Assembly (NCBI GenBank): GCA_030834695.1
Contig: JAUQXK010000116.1
Coordinates: 42,487 to 106,486 of the forward strand
Direction of reading: 5' to 3'
Length of the DNA stretch: 64,000 nucleotides
From: Desulfobacterales bacterium
Lineage (GTDB): Bacteria; Desulfobacterota; Desulfobacteria; Desulfobacterales; SpSt-501
The notes below the pieces were generated by a model. That model saw only the letters and a list, made by a program, of their open reading frames with translations, did not search any database and had not been told where the DNA came from. The position numbers were made by a program, and so were the translations under genes. Below, piece after piece: positions 18,954 to 27,717 of the stretch (position 1 is the first letter of the stretch; each line of letters opens with the position of its first letter).

Positions 18954-19144
18954 GGTTGATGCCTCCTTGAGTGAGATCGGTGCCAGGACCGTGCTCCATT
19001 CAGGCCCGACTATATACGCCCCGATCACATCGCGCCACCCGTTTCTTGCGATCAAACCGGCCCCGGCCATTTTGATCGTGGAGGGCCGAAATGCTATAGA
19101 CTGACTGATTGAGATTCTCGAACCCAATTCGGTGAGGTTCATGC

Positions 19145-19906
19145 ATGGGAAAGCAAACTCGGCCATTCAGAGCCATCTTATCCTCCGATTGGAGCGAGTG
19201 TCTGTCGCCGTCGGGGCCCTTCGACTTCATCGCCTTTGCCTATCCGCAGCTCGAGTCAGAACTGAAGGAGATCTTCCGCAGCTATACCGGAAACCGGATC
19301 TCGCTGGGCGAAGCCTGCAACCGGATCAAAGGAGCATTACCGGGGCCGATCTCGCCGGAGAGGATGGACGCCTATCTGGATCGCGAATTTGCGGTTTACC
19401 AAGGGGTCCCGGAGCTGATCGAGTGGTGTTCGGGCAAAGGCATCCTCTTCATGCTCAACACGACCGGAATGATCGGCTATTTTCAGCGGGTATTCGCCAA
19501 GGGTTTGCTGCCGCGCGTACCGGTACTCTCCGCCAACCCGCTGTTCCGTTTCCCGGCGGGCGACGGCGATCCGCCCTTCATCCTCGATCTGCATGAAACC
19601 CGGGATAAGGGCCGTAACACCGCTATAGTGGTCGCCCGGATGGGCATTCCGGCGGAGCGGGTCATCGTGATGGGCGACAGCGGCGGCGACGGCCCGCACT
19701 TCGAGTGGGCCCAACTGGCGGGGGCCTTCATCATCGGCAGCATGACCAAGCACTCGCTGGCGACCTACTGCGACAACCAGGGGATCGCCATCGGCCGGCG
19801 CTTCGGCCTGGTCTACGGCAAGGGCGAGACGCGTGACGTCGAGAGGGAGATGGCGATCGATTTCAGGGGCCTGATCCGCACGATTAAAGAAATCCTAAGG
19901 GAGTAA
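19145..19906 (+). CDS. HAD-fold phosphatase-like protein
   Basis: 253 residues. The first acidic motif is weak: LSSDWSECLS near residue 12 instead of DxDxT. A helical cap region follows, then a core with GKGILFMLNTTG (motif II-like, about 97) and VIVMGDSGGDGPHFEWA (motif IV, about 174), where the two aspartates bind Mg2+. A sucrose-phosphatase or phosphoserine-phosphatase-like role is possible; the substrate is unknown. GAGG precedes the ATG. It is monocistronic. Confidence 0.65.
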   Translation: MGKQTRPFRAILSSDWSECLSPSGPFDFIAFAYPQLESELKEIFRSYTGNRISLGEACNRIKGALPGPISPERMDAYLDREFAVYQGVPELIEWCSGKGILFMLNTTGMIGYFQRVFAKGLLPRVPVLSANPLFRFPAGDGDPPFILDLHETRDKGRNTAIVVARMGIPAERVIVMGDSGGDGPHFEWAQLAGAFIIGSMTKHSLATYCDNQGIAIGRRFGLVYGKGETRDVEREMAIDFRGLIRTIKEILRE

Positions 19907-19994
19907 TTCGCTCCGAGTCATTCTGCGCGAATTCAAATCCCCCCGCCCTCTTTGCCAAAGGGGGAGCAATGCCGTGATGGTCGTTCTCGCCCCG

Positions 19995-20462
19995 TCAAGC
20001 GCCAAGCTGCTGCAACGCCTCCAGGACTTCCGCCGCGTGGCCCTTGCTGGGGGCTTTGGGCCAGGCGGCCTTCACCATTCCCTTGGGGTCGATCAGCGCC
20101 GTGCTGCGTAAAACCCCTTCAAACTCCTTGCCGTACATTTTCTTGGTGCCCCAGGCGTCATAGGCTTTGATGACGGCCTGTTCGGCGTCGCTCAGCAGAG
20201 TGACCGCGATGTTGTTTTTCTGGGCGAATTTGCGATGGGATTCGACCGAGTCCGGGCTGACTCCCAGGACCACGGCTCCGAGCTTCTCGAACCGAGGCTT
20301 GAGCTCTGAAAACTCCAGAGCCTCCGCCGTTCAGCCGCTTGTGCTGTCCTTGGGGTAGAAATAGAGCACCACCCATCTCCCTGAGAAATCCTTGAGGCAC
20401 ACCCTGTCTTTTTCCGCAGCCGGCAGGCAGAATGCGGGGGCTTTGGTTCCTTCTTTGAGCAT
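19995..20462 (-). CDS. Selenocysteine-containing peroxiredoxin (Bcp/PrxQ-like)
   Basis: A 155-residue thioredoxin-fold peroxidase read through an in-frame TGA at 20331-20333. The active-site consensus PxxxTxxC is present as P37-K-D-S-T41-S-G with the TGA exactly at the peroxidatic position (residue 44), followed by TAEALEFSEL. The rest of a full peroxiredoxin (VLGVSPDSVESHRKFA, LLSDAEQAV, DAWGTKKMYGKEFEG, RSTALIDPKG) continues without any frame change. A stem-loop follows the UGA at SECIS distance. The resolving cysteine found five residues downstream in PrxQ is a leucine here; the only other cysteines are 12 and 22. Reduced by thioredoxin or similar. Automatic callers would split it in two. 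Confidence 0.88.
20303..20333 (-). promoter_or_regulatory. UGA codon with putative bacterial SECIS hairpin
   Basis: In the mRNA the UGA (20333-20331) is followed after nine nt by GCUCUG, a 7-nt loop GAGUUUU and CAGAGC: a six-base-pair perfect stem (20321-20303) with GU in the loop. Lower pairing of GAGG (20324-20321) with CCUC (20297-20294) is possible as an alternative. Placement and size fit a SelB-binding bSECIS; the bulged U of the E. coli fdhF element is not evident. Confidence 0.65.
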
Positions 20463-20588
20463 GGCTTCCGTCCTATCGGATCCGCCCGAATGGGCCGGAT
20501 CGATCTTGCGGGTGTTGTTTCTCTGCAAAAATAGGATCGAGCGCTTAAAGATCAAGTTCCGATCGGGTCTCGCGTCCGGGGTGGGGGG

Positions 20589-21539
20589 TTAGACCGTCTT
20601 TCGTTCGAACACTCTCTTGAGTTTGAACCAGACTGTTATCAGATAGACTGCCGCTACGGCCGCCACCAGCCGCGGCACCCAGAGCCAGAACGGACTCACC
20701 CCGAGCGGCCAGAACAGCAAGGGATCTTCGATCATGGAATGATTGATCCCGATGGATAGCTGGAGTTTTTCAACCTCCTCCGGGCTGAGCCGCAGGTTGC
20801 TGGACTCCTCCACGATGACCGCCCCGCCATAGGCCAGCCCGAAAAGGACACCCGTGAGCCAGAGCATGCCGGCCCGCTGGTGAAGCCCCATCATTCTTAA
20901 TACGGGGGCGAAGAGTCTGACGAATACATCGATCAGGCTGAACTCCTTCATCAGCTCGATCAGCGCCATCACCCCGATGACAATGATGAGAACCTTCGCG
21001 CATAAATGCAGCATCCCTGCCAGCCAGTTCTGCAGAAAGGCCCCCATAGAGGGCCATTCCCGCAAGGGAACGGAGACGGATGCAACGGCGGCGCCGGCAT
21101 CGGCCTGAAGGCACCAGGCGACGACTGCACAGGCAGCCAGCGCCGCAGTGATGCGCACCAGCGTGGTCTTCACGAAATTGATCCCGGACCGGGCCTGGAT
21201 GATGCCTTCCTGCGGCAGGTTGTGGGCAATCAGGATGAACACGGTGATGATGGTCATGTGATCGCCTGAAAGCGGCAACACGGCCATGGCCGCCAAGGAC
21301 GCGTACACTCCCGCCGTCATGCCGATGAGGATCGGCAGTGCCGCCGATGGCGGCAGGCTCAGGGTTGCCATGACGGGCTTGAGAGCGACATCCATATTCT
21401 GGAGCCACCCGCTGTAGTCGAGCAGTGCGGTAGCCAGTGAAACCGGAATGAGGATCTTCAGCAGCCAGATATAACCGCTCAGAGCTCTGCGCAGCCCTTC
21501 GCCCAAAGCCTTGCGGACTCGTGGGAACGATTCTTCCAT
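20589..21539 (-). CDS. Nucleoside-recognition (Gate) domain membrane protein
   Basis: About 316 residues with seven to eight hydrophobic segments. The Gate-type repeats are visible: SGYIWLLKILIPVSLATALL (about 25-45) and, in the second half, a segment rich in LIELMKEFSLIDVF. The family is related to spore-maturation proteins SpmA/SpmB and to FeoB/NupC gates, and is common in non-sporulating delta-proteobacteria; its function is unknown. The start MEESFP at 21539 is preferred over 21566. It is divergent from the cNMP/PilZ gene. Confidence 0.72.
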   Translation of the reverse strand: MEESFPRVRKALGEGLRRALSGYIWLLKILIPVSLATALLDYSGWLQNMDVALKPVMATLSLPPSAALPILIGMTAGVYASLAAMAVLPLSGDHMTIITVFILIAHNLPQEGIIQARSGINFVKTTLVRITAALAACAVVAWCLQADAGAAVASVSVPLREWPSMGAFLQNWLAGMLHLCAKVLIIVIGVMALIELMKEFSLIDVFVRLFAPVLRMMGLHQRAGMLWLTGVLFGLAYGGAVIVEESSNLRLSPEEVEKLQLSIGINHSMIEDPLLFWPLGVSPFWLWVPRLVAAVAAVYLITVWFKLKRVFERKTV

Positions 21540-21724
21540 CTTCAAACCTTGATAGGACTTTTCCAAAAAAGTGCAGACTCATACCATACGGGCTGCCCAG
21601 GTCAAGGCCGAAATCCATCGCCGTTGCCACCGGGCGGCTAAAGTCATCCGACAATTATGTCGATGACCACGATATGGATAGTGGTGCAAAGCGTGCAGAC
21701 CCGAGTCGGAATCGGTCGAAGACA

Positions 21725-22873
21725 ATGAAAAAAACGACCGCCGACTACATTATCGATGGTTCGATTATCATCGATTCTATTGAGGCTTTTGCCAAGATCC
21801 TCAAGGAGTTCCCCGGCCGTCCGGAGCTCATGAGGATGCATGCAGACATGCTGGTCGAAGGGCGCTTAAAGGCGGCCGCGGTTCGGCAATACAACGAAGC
21901 CGCATCACTGTTTCTATCCTCGGGCAGGCTGTTGCAGGCATGGATTGCCAAAATCCTACAGTGGCAGCTGCAGCGTCCGTCCCGGGATTCGCTCGTCGAA
22001 TTTCACCGGGTCATCGAGAGCGCCCCCCACAATGGCTCCCCGGCCGACGATTTCATTCAAAACCTCGACCCGCTGGAACGCATGGCCGTTTTTTCGCATT
22101 CGCGACGCATCAGTGCACCGGCCGGAACGAACATCCTCATCGCCGAAAAGCGCCATGCGGATCTCTACCTTGTAGTTTCGGGGGGGTTGAGAGAATCCTG
22201 CTACGAGATGATTTCACAAAAAACCACGTTTCGACGGGACACCTGCCGCGTGCTTGGGGAATCCGATTCCTTTGGGGAAGTCTATCCTTTCTCGGAGGAG
22301 GTCCCCACCCAGCCGCATGTTGTCACCAGCACCCGTGCGGAATTGCTGGTGGTCTCAAGGCGCCGCTTGATTCGTGCCTGCCGCAAGCACCCCAACGTGG
22401 AAAGCGGGGTTATCCGGCTTTGCCGCAGCCGTTCCAAACGAAAGGCGGAAGCCGGTTCGAATGGAATCCGCAAAGGGCTGCGCTATACGATTCCAACCCG
22501 TATGAGCATCGAAATATTTCCAGTTGTCAATAATGAGCCGCCCATTATCATGAAAGGCTATTGCCGCGATTTATCGGTCTCGGGAGTATCCTTCATGCCT
22601 GAAAGCAACGGAACCAACCCCGCCTTGAGCGTCCCCGTCGACATGGATGGACTCATCCGCCGCCGGGTGCGCGTCACCATTCCGGCCGAGGAGTTGTCTA
22701 TAACGATTTCAGGACAAATCGTGCGCAAACGCAGCGTGGTGGTAAAGGGCATCACGATCCAATCTTTAGGTATTCAATTCGCCAAAATGCCGCCCTGTCT
22801 GCGAGGCGCCTTTTTCGCATTCGCCGAAAGTGCGAAAAATACCTATCTCCCAAAGATTCACCCCTTCTCATAG
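21725..22873 (+). CDS. Cyclic-nucleotide-binding-like domain protein with C-terminal PilZ domain
   Basis: About 382 residues. There is an N-terminal helical region that may contain TPR-like repeats (about 10-95), then a cNMP-binding-like beta roll (about 115-230; AGTNILIAEKRHADLYLVVS, GESDSFGEVYPFS). A PilZ-like domain (about 250-365) carries GLRYTIPTRMSIEI and DLSVSGVSFMPE, the latter matching the D/NxSxxG c-di-GMP motif. The cNMP pocket lacks the usual RxA arginine, so nucleotide binding there is doubtful. MKKTTADY at 21725 is taken as the start; ATG 21674 is possible. It may relay c-di-GMP from the GGDEF protein at 13.7-14.8 kb. Confidence 0.72.
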   Translation: MKKTTADYIIDGSIIIDSIEAFAKILKEFPGRPELMRMHADMLVEGRLKAAAVRQYNEAASLFLSSGRLLQAWIAKILQWQLQRPSRDSLVEFHRVIESAPHNGSPADDFIQNLDPLERMAVFSHSRRISAPAGTNILIAEKRHADLYLVVSGGLRESCYEMISQKTTFRRDTCRVLGESDSFGEVYPFSEEVPTQPHVVTSTRAELLVVSRRRLIRACRKHPNVESGVIRLCRSRSKRKAEAGSNGIRKGLRYTIPTRMSIEIFPVVNNEPPIIMKGYCRDLSVSGVSFMPESNGTNPALSVPVDMDGLIRRRVRVTIPAEELSITISGQIVRKRSVVVKGITIQSLGIQFAKMPPCLRGAFFAFAESAKNTYLPKIHPFS

Positions 22874-23094
22874 ATAACCATGCCCCGGCCCCATCGTCCC
22901 CGAATGCCGGGCGAGCCCCACGGCCATGTGCGCTGCAAGATGCTGATAGGAAACGCGGAGCGCACAGTGGCATCATCGCTTCCTTTCTGGTAAATCTGAG
23001 CCGAACTTGCCGACATTCGACAACAGCCCTGCGGGGGAGGTATGCGCGGTAGGACCGCAGAGGGCTATAACTCGGCTATCGCCACCTCGCAGGC

Positions 23095-24057
23095 ATGAAT
23101 ATGATGGAATTAGGATTCGTTACCATCCTGGGGGGAGTTTTGCTGCCCCTGGCCCTGTTGGCCACTCTATGGCGCGGCATCTGCTACAGCCGAATCGAAT
23201 GGTTGCTGCAAGTGCTTTCAGTTGGTGCCTACCTGGCCTTGATCGCAGTTGCGGGCGCATGGCTGCTGGCGCCCTGGTACTTGCCATACGGCTATGCGAT
23301 TCTGGGCGTGGGAGCTGCAGGGGCCGCCTGGTTCCGGGTCTGGCGCTATGGACCGCGAACCGGCGGGCGAATCAAGTCCGGTCTAACGATCGCCAGCACG
23401 CTGGGGATGACCGCATTCTGCACGGCCATGCTTTGCTGGGCGCTGAGTGGGCATGGTCCGCCGGAGGGCCTGTCCATCAAGCTGGCGTCGCCGCTGAAGG
23501 GCGGAACTTATTATGTCGTCAACGGCGGCTACTCCATTCTGATCAACCCCCACATGAAGACCCTGGCGCGCGAATCCCTTTCGGAATATCGGGCGCAGAG
23601 CTATGCGCTCGACCTTGTTCGCATCGACCGGTTCGGCCGAAGAGCGGAAGGGTTATGGCCGGAAGACCCGCGGTGTTATCACATTTTCGGGGAACCGGTG
23701 TACGCACCCTGCACGGGAGTGGCCGCTCAGATCGAAGATCAATTGCCGGACCAAAAACCTCCGGAAACCGATCGCGGGCATCCGGCCGGAAACTTCGTCA
23801 GGCTGGAATGCGGCGAAGCGGATGTGTTGCTGGCGCATCTGATGCATTCCAGCCTCACGGTAGTTACCGGGCAAAGGGTTCAGGCGGGGCAATTGATCGG
23901 AAGGGTAGGAAACTCGGGCTTGTCGACGGAGCCGCACCTGCATCTTCACGCACAGCACCGCGGTCCCCAACAAAATTTTCTGGCCGGAGAACCTATGGCG
24001 ATATGGGTCGACGGCCGAATCCTGGTGCGCAACAGCCGATTGACCGTCGAAGATTAA
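23095..24057 (+). CDS. Membrane-anchored M23-family peptidase-like protein (first zinc ligand missing)
   Basis: 320 residues: about four N-terminal membrane helices (1-130) then an M23/LytM-like domain (about 145-310). The second zinc motif is present as HLHLHAQ (about 281) and the lipoyl-like segment HSSLTVVTGQRVQAGQLIGR is typical. The first motif, normally HxxxD, reads SYALDL (about 165): the aspartate is there but the histidine is replaced by serine. It may be inactive or act as a scaffold or amidase activator. It is convergent with the lytic transglycosylase gene. Confidence 0.75.
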   Translation: MNMMELGFVTILGGVLLPLALLATLWRGICYSRIEWLLQVLSVGAYLALIAVAGAWLLAPWYLPYGYAILGVGAAGAAWFRVWRYGPRTGGRIKSGLTIASTLGMTAFCTAMLCWALSGHGPPEGLSIKLASPLKGGTYYVVNGGYSILINPHMKTLARESLSEYRAQSYALDLVRIDRFGRRAEGLWPEDPRCYHIFGEPVYAPCTGVAAQIEDQLPDQKPPETDRGHPAGNFVRLECGEADVLLAHLMHSSLTVVTGQRVQAGQLIGRVGNSGLSTEPHLHLHAQHRGPQQNFLAGEPMAIWVDGRILVRNSRLTVED

Positions 24058-24713
24058 AACTCCAAGGAATCGTATTTAATCTCAGCATAGTATTCCAGAA
24101 CCCGTTTGACATAGGCTCGCGTTTCGGGAAAGGGAGGAACGCCGTCATGGCGCAGCACGTTTTGAACGCCGGCATTGTAAGCGGCAAGCGCCATCCTCAA
24201 ATCTCCATCGAAACGGTCCAGTAGCCACTTGAGATGCCTTACGCCGGCATTTACATTTTCTTCAGGGCTGAAGATATCAACGACATCAAGAGCATCGGCG
24301 GTGATCGGCATCAACTGCATCAATCCCCTGGCGCCTTTTTTGGATCGAGCAGTGGGGTTGAATTGTGATTCCGCCATGATGACGGCCAGAATAAGATCGG
24401 CATCCACATGGTGACGGCCGGCGGCCTCATGAATGATCCGGTCAAACGGCACGAGTGCCGGTTCACCGCTGGGAACAAAAGGCGTCGCGGCATGCCCGGA
24501 GATTTCGCCTTCATCCGGATTCGAAAAGACGAAGTTTGGGAAGACTTCATCCCCGGCGATCCTTTTTTCCAGAGGAGTATCGCCCTTTTCCGTCTCGGCC
24601 GGCAGCTTAATGTCCGCTATGCAAACCAGCAAGCCCAAAACGAGGGCGAAGGTCCAGCCCATTGATTTTTGGACCAGTTTCTTTTTGGGGCAGTCCTCTT
24701 CACGATAAACCAT
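24054..24713 (-). CDS. SLT-family lytic transglycosylase
   Basis: 219 residues with an N-terminal membrane anchor (about 17-33) and a C-terminal Slt-type domain (about 95-205). The catalytic glutamate is in VIMAESQFNP (about 113), followed by SKKGARGLMQLMP, ENVNAGVRHLKWLL and AAYNAGVQNVL, the four family motifs. It cleaves peptidoglycan in the periplasm with anhydro-product formation. It overlaps the end of the M23-like gene by 4 nt, convergently. Confidence 0.92.
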   Translation of the reverse strand: MVYREEDCPKKKLVQKSMGWTFALVLGLLVCIADIKLPAETEKGDTPLEKRIAGDEVFPNFVFSNPDEGEISGHAATPFVPSGEPALVPFDRIIHEAAGRHHVDADLILAVIMAESQFNPTARSKKGARGLMQLMPITADALDVVDIFSPEENVNAGVRHLKWLLDRFDGDLRMALAAYNAGVQNVLRHDGVPPFPETRAYVKRVLEYYAEIKYDSLEF

Positions 24714-25205
24714 GACAGTCCCCTCCTTTCACATCCCAGCGCCCAACCAGCGTTCCGACATCCCCCCGAACCGGCACGCTTCGGTCCATAAGTCAGCAAA
24801 AACCATGCACTTAACGCATCAAATCGAATTTTATGTGGTGTTTTAGCCCGTTAGGTACTTTTATTCGCGCAGCCAGTCTCTCGGATTGGGCAACGGCCTG
24901 GATAGGGCTGAGAAAACAATTCCTCCAGTGTCGGAAACCGTTTTACAGGCGCGCAGCGTTATTTATCGCCTAAAATTAGTTCGATTTTTTGCAGGCTTCA
25001 GCTGAAATCTTGTTCAGCACCACCTGTCGAGGATCGAGCCACGCTCGGTTTCCTTCAGCAGTGTTCGGTCGCCCTGATTGCCGAACGGCCTGAAAAATGC
25101 TGCTTGACTTGGTCAAAGGGTGTTAATACTTTGGCGGCGAAAACATGGTCCACAGACCGACACCATAATTAAATATTAGAAAACTGACAAGCCCATAGGT
25201 GAAAC
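24714..25205. other. Non-coding region before the metalloprotease gene
   Basis: No convincing ORF or RNA gene is seen in this 490-nt stretch. It is more AT-rich than its flanks and contains one good promoter match near its right end (25104-25132). A 5' leader of about 65 nt would precede the metalloprotease start. Confidence 0.5.
25104..25132 (+). promoter_or_regulatory. Sigma-70-like promoter of the zinc metalloprotease
   Basis: TTGACT (25104-25109), 17-nt spacer, TACTTT (25127-25132), ending 73 nt before the ATG at 25206. Confidence 0.5.
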
Positions 25206-26069
25206 ATGCGTTGGCAAGACGGTCGCCGCAGCGAAAACGTTGAAGATCGCCGGGGAGGGCATGTGTCAAGGCGGGTCGCCGGAGGAGGAATCGGCACCCT
25301 TCTGCTGGTTCTGGTGGCCATGTACTTTGGGATCGATCCCTCCGTTATTTTAAACCAAAGCCAGCTGCCCATACCAGGAGCCGGCGCCCCCACACAATCC
25401 GAGCCCTATTCCGCTTCGCCAGAGGAGAATCGCCTTGCGGAATTTGTATCCGTGGTGCTGGCCGATACGGAGGACACCTGGCAGACCGTTTTTCATGGAA
25501 TGGGTCAGACTTACCAGGAGCCCAAACTGGTGCTTTTTTCAGGATCCGTTGAGTCCGCCTGCGGCTTGGCCTCGACGGCCGTCGGCCCGTTTTATTGCCC
25601 GACGGATCAAAAAGTATATATCGATCTCAGCTTTTACAGCGACCTTAAGCAGCGATTCGGCGCTCCTGGGGATTTCGCCCAGGCATATGTCATCGCGCAC
25701 GAGGTAGGCCATCATGTTCAAAATCTTCTGGGGATCGCCGAAAAAGTGCATTCCCTGCGCAGCCGGGCGACCGACAGCGACTCCAACCGGCTTTCGGTGA
25801 TGATGGAGCTCCAGGCAGACTGTCTGGCCGGGATTTGGGCTCACCATGCCGACCGGTCGCGGCAGATTCTCGAGACAGGCGACATCGAGGAAGCGCTCAA
25901 CGCCGCGAGCATGATCGGGGACGACCGGATGCAGCGCCAGTCGCGGGGGTATGTGACGCCGGATTCTTTCACCCACGGCAGCTCCGCGCAACGTGTGCGG
26001 TGGTTCAAGCGCGGTCTGGAAACCGGCAGCATGGGCCAGTGCAACACCTTCCAGTCGGACCGATTGTAA
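25206..26069 (+). CDS. YpfJ-type neutral zinc metallopeptidase
   Basis: 287 residues. The charged N-terminus (MRWQDGRRSENVEDRRG) is followed by one membrane helix (about 28-45) and a periplasmic domain with the zincin motif HEVGHHVQN (about 176-184). QSYxE-like and FCGLASTAVGPFYCPTDQKVY-type stretches are characteristic of the family. The AGIWAH segment (about 212) probably holds the third zinc ligand. Its substrates are unknown. It is monocistronic with its own promoter. Confidence 0.9.
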   Translation: MRWQDGRRSENVEDRRGGHVSRRVAGGGIGTLLLVLVAMYFGIDPSVILNQSQLPIPGAGAPTQSEPYSASPEENRLAEFVSVVLADTEDTWQTVFHGMGQTYQEPKLVLFSGSVESACGLASTAVGPFYCPTDQKVYIDLSFYSDLKQRFGAPGDFAQAYVIAHEVGHHVQNLLGIAEKVHSLRSRATDSDSNRLSVMMELQADCLAGIWAHHADRSRQILETGDIEEALNAASMIGDDRMQRQSRGYVTPDSFTHGSSAQRVRWFKRGLETGSMGQCNTFQSDRL

Positions 26070-26124
26070 GCGCTGCGAACCCGGGGTGGCAGCCGCCGGT
26101 CGGAACGTGAGGCCGCCATCGCGC

Positions 26125-26153
26125 TTGACAATCTTCCGGCCGGCGTGTAGTCA
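26125..26153 (+). promoter_or_regulatory. Possible promoter of the dpp-type operon
   Basis: TTGACA (26125-26130), 17-nt spacer, TAGTCA (26148-26153), 86 nt before the binding-protein start. The -35 is perfect and the -10 mediocre. Confidence 0.4.
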
Positions 26154-26238
26154 TGACCCTCGACCATTCGCGTCGAGCCATCCCGCGAATCGTTACCCCA
26201 CAGTTTTTTTCTCTATCCATCCAACGTCGGAGGTCCTT

Positions 26239-27711
26239 ATGAAAGCCATCAGACACGTTGTTTGCATCGTCGCCGGGCTCTTTTTCTTCGCGACTCCGGT
26301 CCTGGCGAATGAAATCATCATCGCACTCGGTTCGGAGCCGACGACTCTGGACCCGCAGATCCGTGAAGACGGAGGCGAACGGGCCGTCAACGACAACGTA
26401 TATGAAACCCTGATGGCTCGGTTGCCGGACGGCCGGCTTTCGGCCGGCCTGGCCGCCTCGGAGCCCAAGCTGATAGACGCCAAGACGTGGGAGGTGAAGC
26501 TGCGTGCGGGCATCCAGTTTCACAACGGCGAGCCCTTCAACGCCGATGCGGTGGTTCACAGCGTCAAACGCCTCATCGACCCCAGCTTCAAATCCGAGCA
26601 GATATCGTTTTTCTCCACCATCAAAGATGCCAAGAAGGTGGACGACCTCACCGTTCAAATCATCACGGACGGGCCCGATCCGATCCTGCCCGGACGGCTT
26701 TATTGGATGAAGATGGTTCCGCCCGGCCACAGCAAGGATCCCAAGTTCGCCGAAACGCCGGTTGGGACCGGACCTTACAAATTTGTGAAATGGAACCGCG
26801 GCCAGAATGTGATCCTCGAGACTCATCCCGGCTATTGGGGCGCCAAGCCGGCGATCCAGAAAGTGACCTATCGCTTTGTGTCGGATTCCGGCACACGGCT
26901 GGCAGGATTGATGGCCGGTGAATTCGACCTCATCACCAACCTGCTTCCGGAATTCACCAAGAAGGTGCCGCAGGCCATTCACATGCTGGGCCTGGAACAC
27001 CCGATCATCATTCTGAACGCCGACGGCGGGCCGACCAAAGATGTGCGCGTACGCCAAGCCCTCAACTTGGCCGTGGACAAAAAGGCCCTGGCCGAGGGGC
27101 TGTTTGAAGGCTACGCCCAGATCGCTCAGGGGCAGCTGTTGAGCCCTTCATTCTTCGGCTTCAGCAAGTCGGTGGGCCCTTATCCCTATGATCCGGAAAA
27201 GGCCAAAGCCTTGCTGAAAGAGGCCGGTGCAACCGGTGCGACGATCGAGGTCATCGGCACGGCCGGCCGCTGGCTCAAGGACCGTGAAATGGTGGAAGCC
27301 GTGGCGGGCTACTGGGAAGCCGTCGGGCTGAAGCCCAGGGTGCGGATTTTCGAGTTCAACGAATATCTGAACCGGCTGTTTGACCGCAAGACTCGGGGCG
27401 ACGCCATTTTCGTCGTAAGCTCCAATGAACTCATGGATGCGGACAAGAGCTTCTCGGCCTACTACAAAGCCGGCGGCACCGGTTCTTCCAACAGCGACAA
27501 GGAACTGGCCGGCATGATCGATGCGGCACGCTCCGAGACCGATGTTGCCAAACGCGCTGGGCTTTACGATCAGGCCGTCAAGCGCGCCCATGAACAGGCC
27601 TATTTCGTCTGGCTGCTCAACATCGAGGACATCTACGGCGTCAGCAAGCGGCTCGCCTGGCCGGGCCGGGTGGATGCCAAGATGCTGGTCAGCGAGATGA
27701 AGGTGAAATAA
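26239..27711 (+). CDS. Dipeptide/oligopeptide-type ABC transporter substrate-binding protein
   Basis: 490 residues with a Sec signal peptide ending at about ATPVLA (24). It belongs to the SBP_bac_5 family: ALGSEPTTLDPQ near the mature N-terminus, then GDGPDPILPGRLYWMK-like and VGTGPYKFVKWNRGQNV segments. The start ATG 26239 has GGAGG upstream; the frame extends further 5' but that part is not protein-like. It is the first gene of a five-gene importer. The ligand may be peptide, glutathione or nickel-chelate; sequence alone does not decide. Confidence 0.92.
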   Translation: MKAIRHVVCIVAGLFFFATPVLANEIIIALGSEPTTLDPQIREDGGERAVNDNVYETLMARLPDGRLSAGLAASEPKLIDAKTWEVKLRAGIQFHNGEPFNADAVVHSVKRLIDPSFKSEQISFFSTIKDAKKVDDLTVQIITDGPDPILPGRLYWMKMVPPGHSKDPKFAETPVGTGPYKFVKWNRGQNVILETHPGYWGAKPAIQKVTYRFVSDSGTRLAGLMAGEFDLITNLLPEFTKKVPQAIHMLGLEHPIIILNADGGPTKDVRVRQALNLAVDKKALAEGLFEGYAQIAQGQLLSPSFFGFSKSVGPYPYDPEKAKALLKEAGATGATIEVIGTAGRWLKDREMVEAVAGYWEAVGLKPRVRIFEFNEYLNRLFDRKTRGDAIFVVSSNELMDADKSFSAYYKAGGTGSSNSDKELAGMIDAARSETDVAKRAGLYDQAVKRAHEQAYFVWLLNIEDIYGVSKRLAWPGRVDAKMLVSEMKVK

Positions 27712-27717
27712 GAGGGG

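Noticed and set aside
20331..20333. Frameshift or nonsense mutation in the peroxiredoxin gene
   Set aside because: The frame does not change across the TGA, the TGA stands exactly at the catalytic position, and a hairpin follows at SECIS distance; selenocysteine explains all three.
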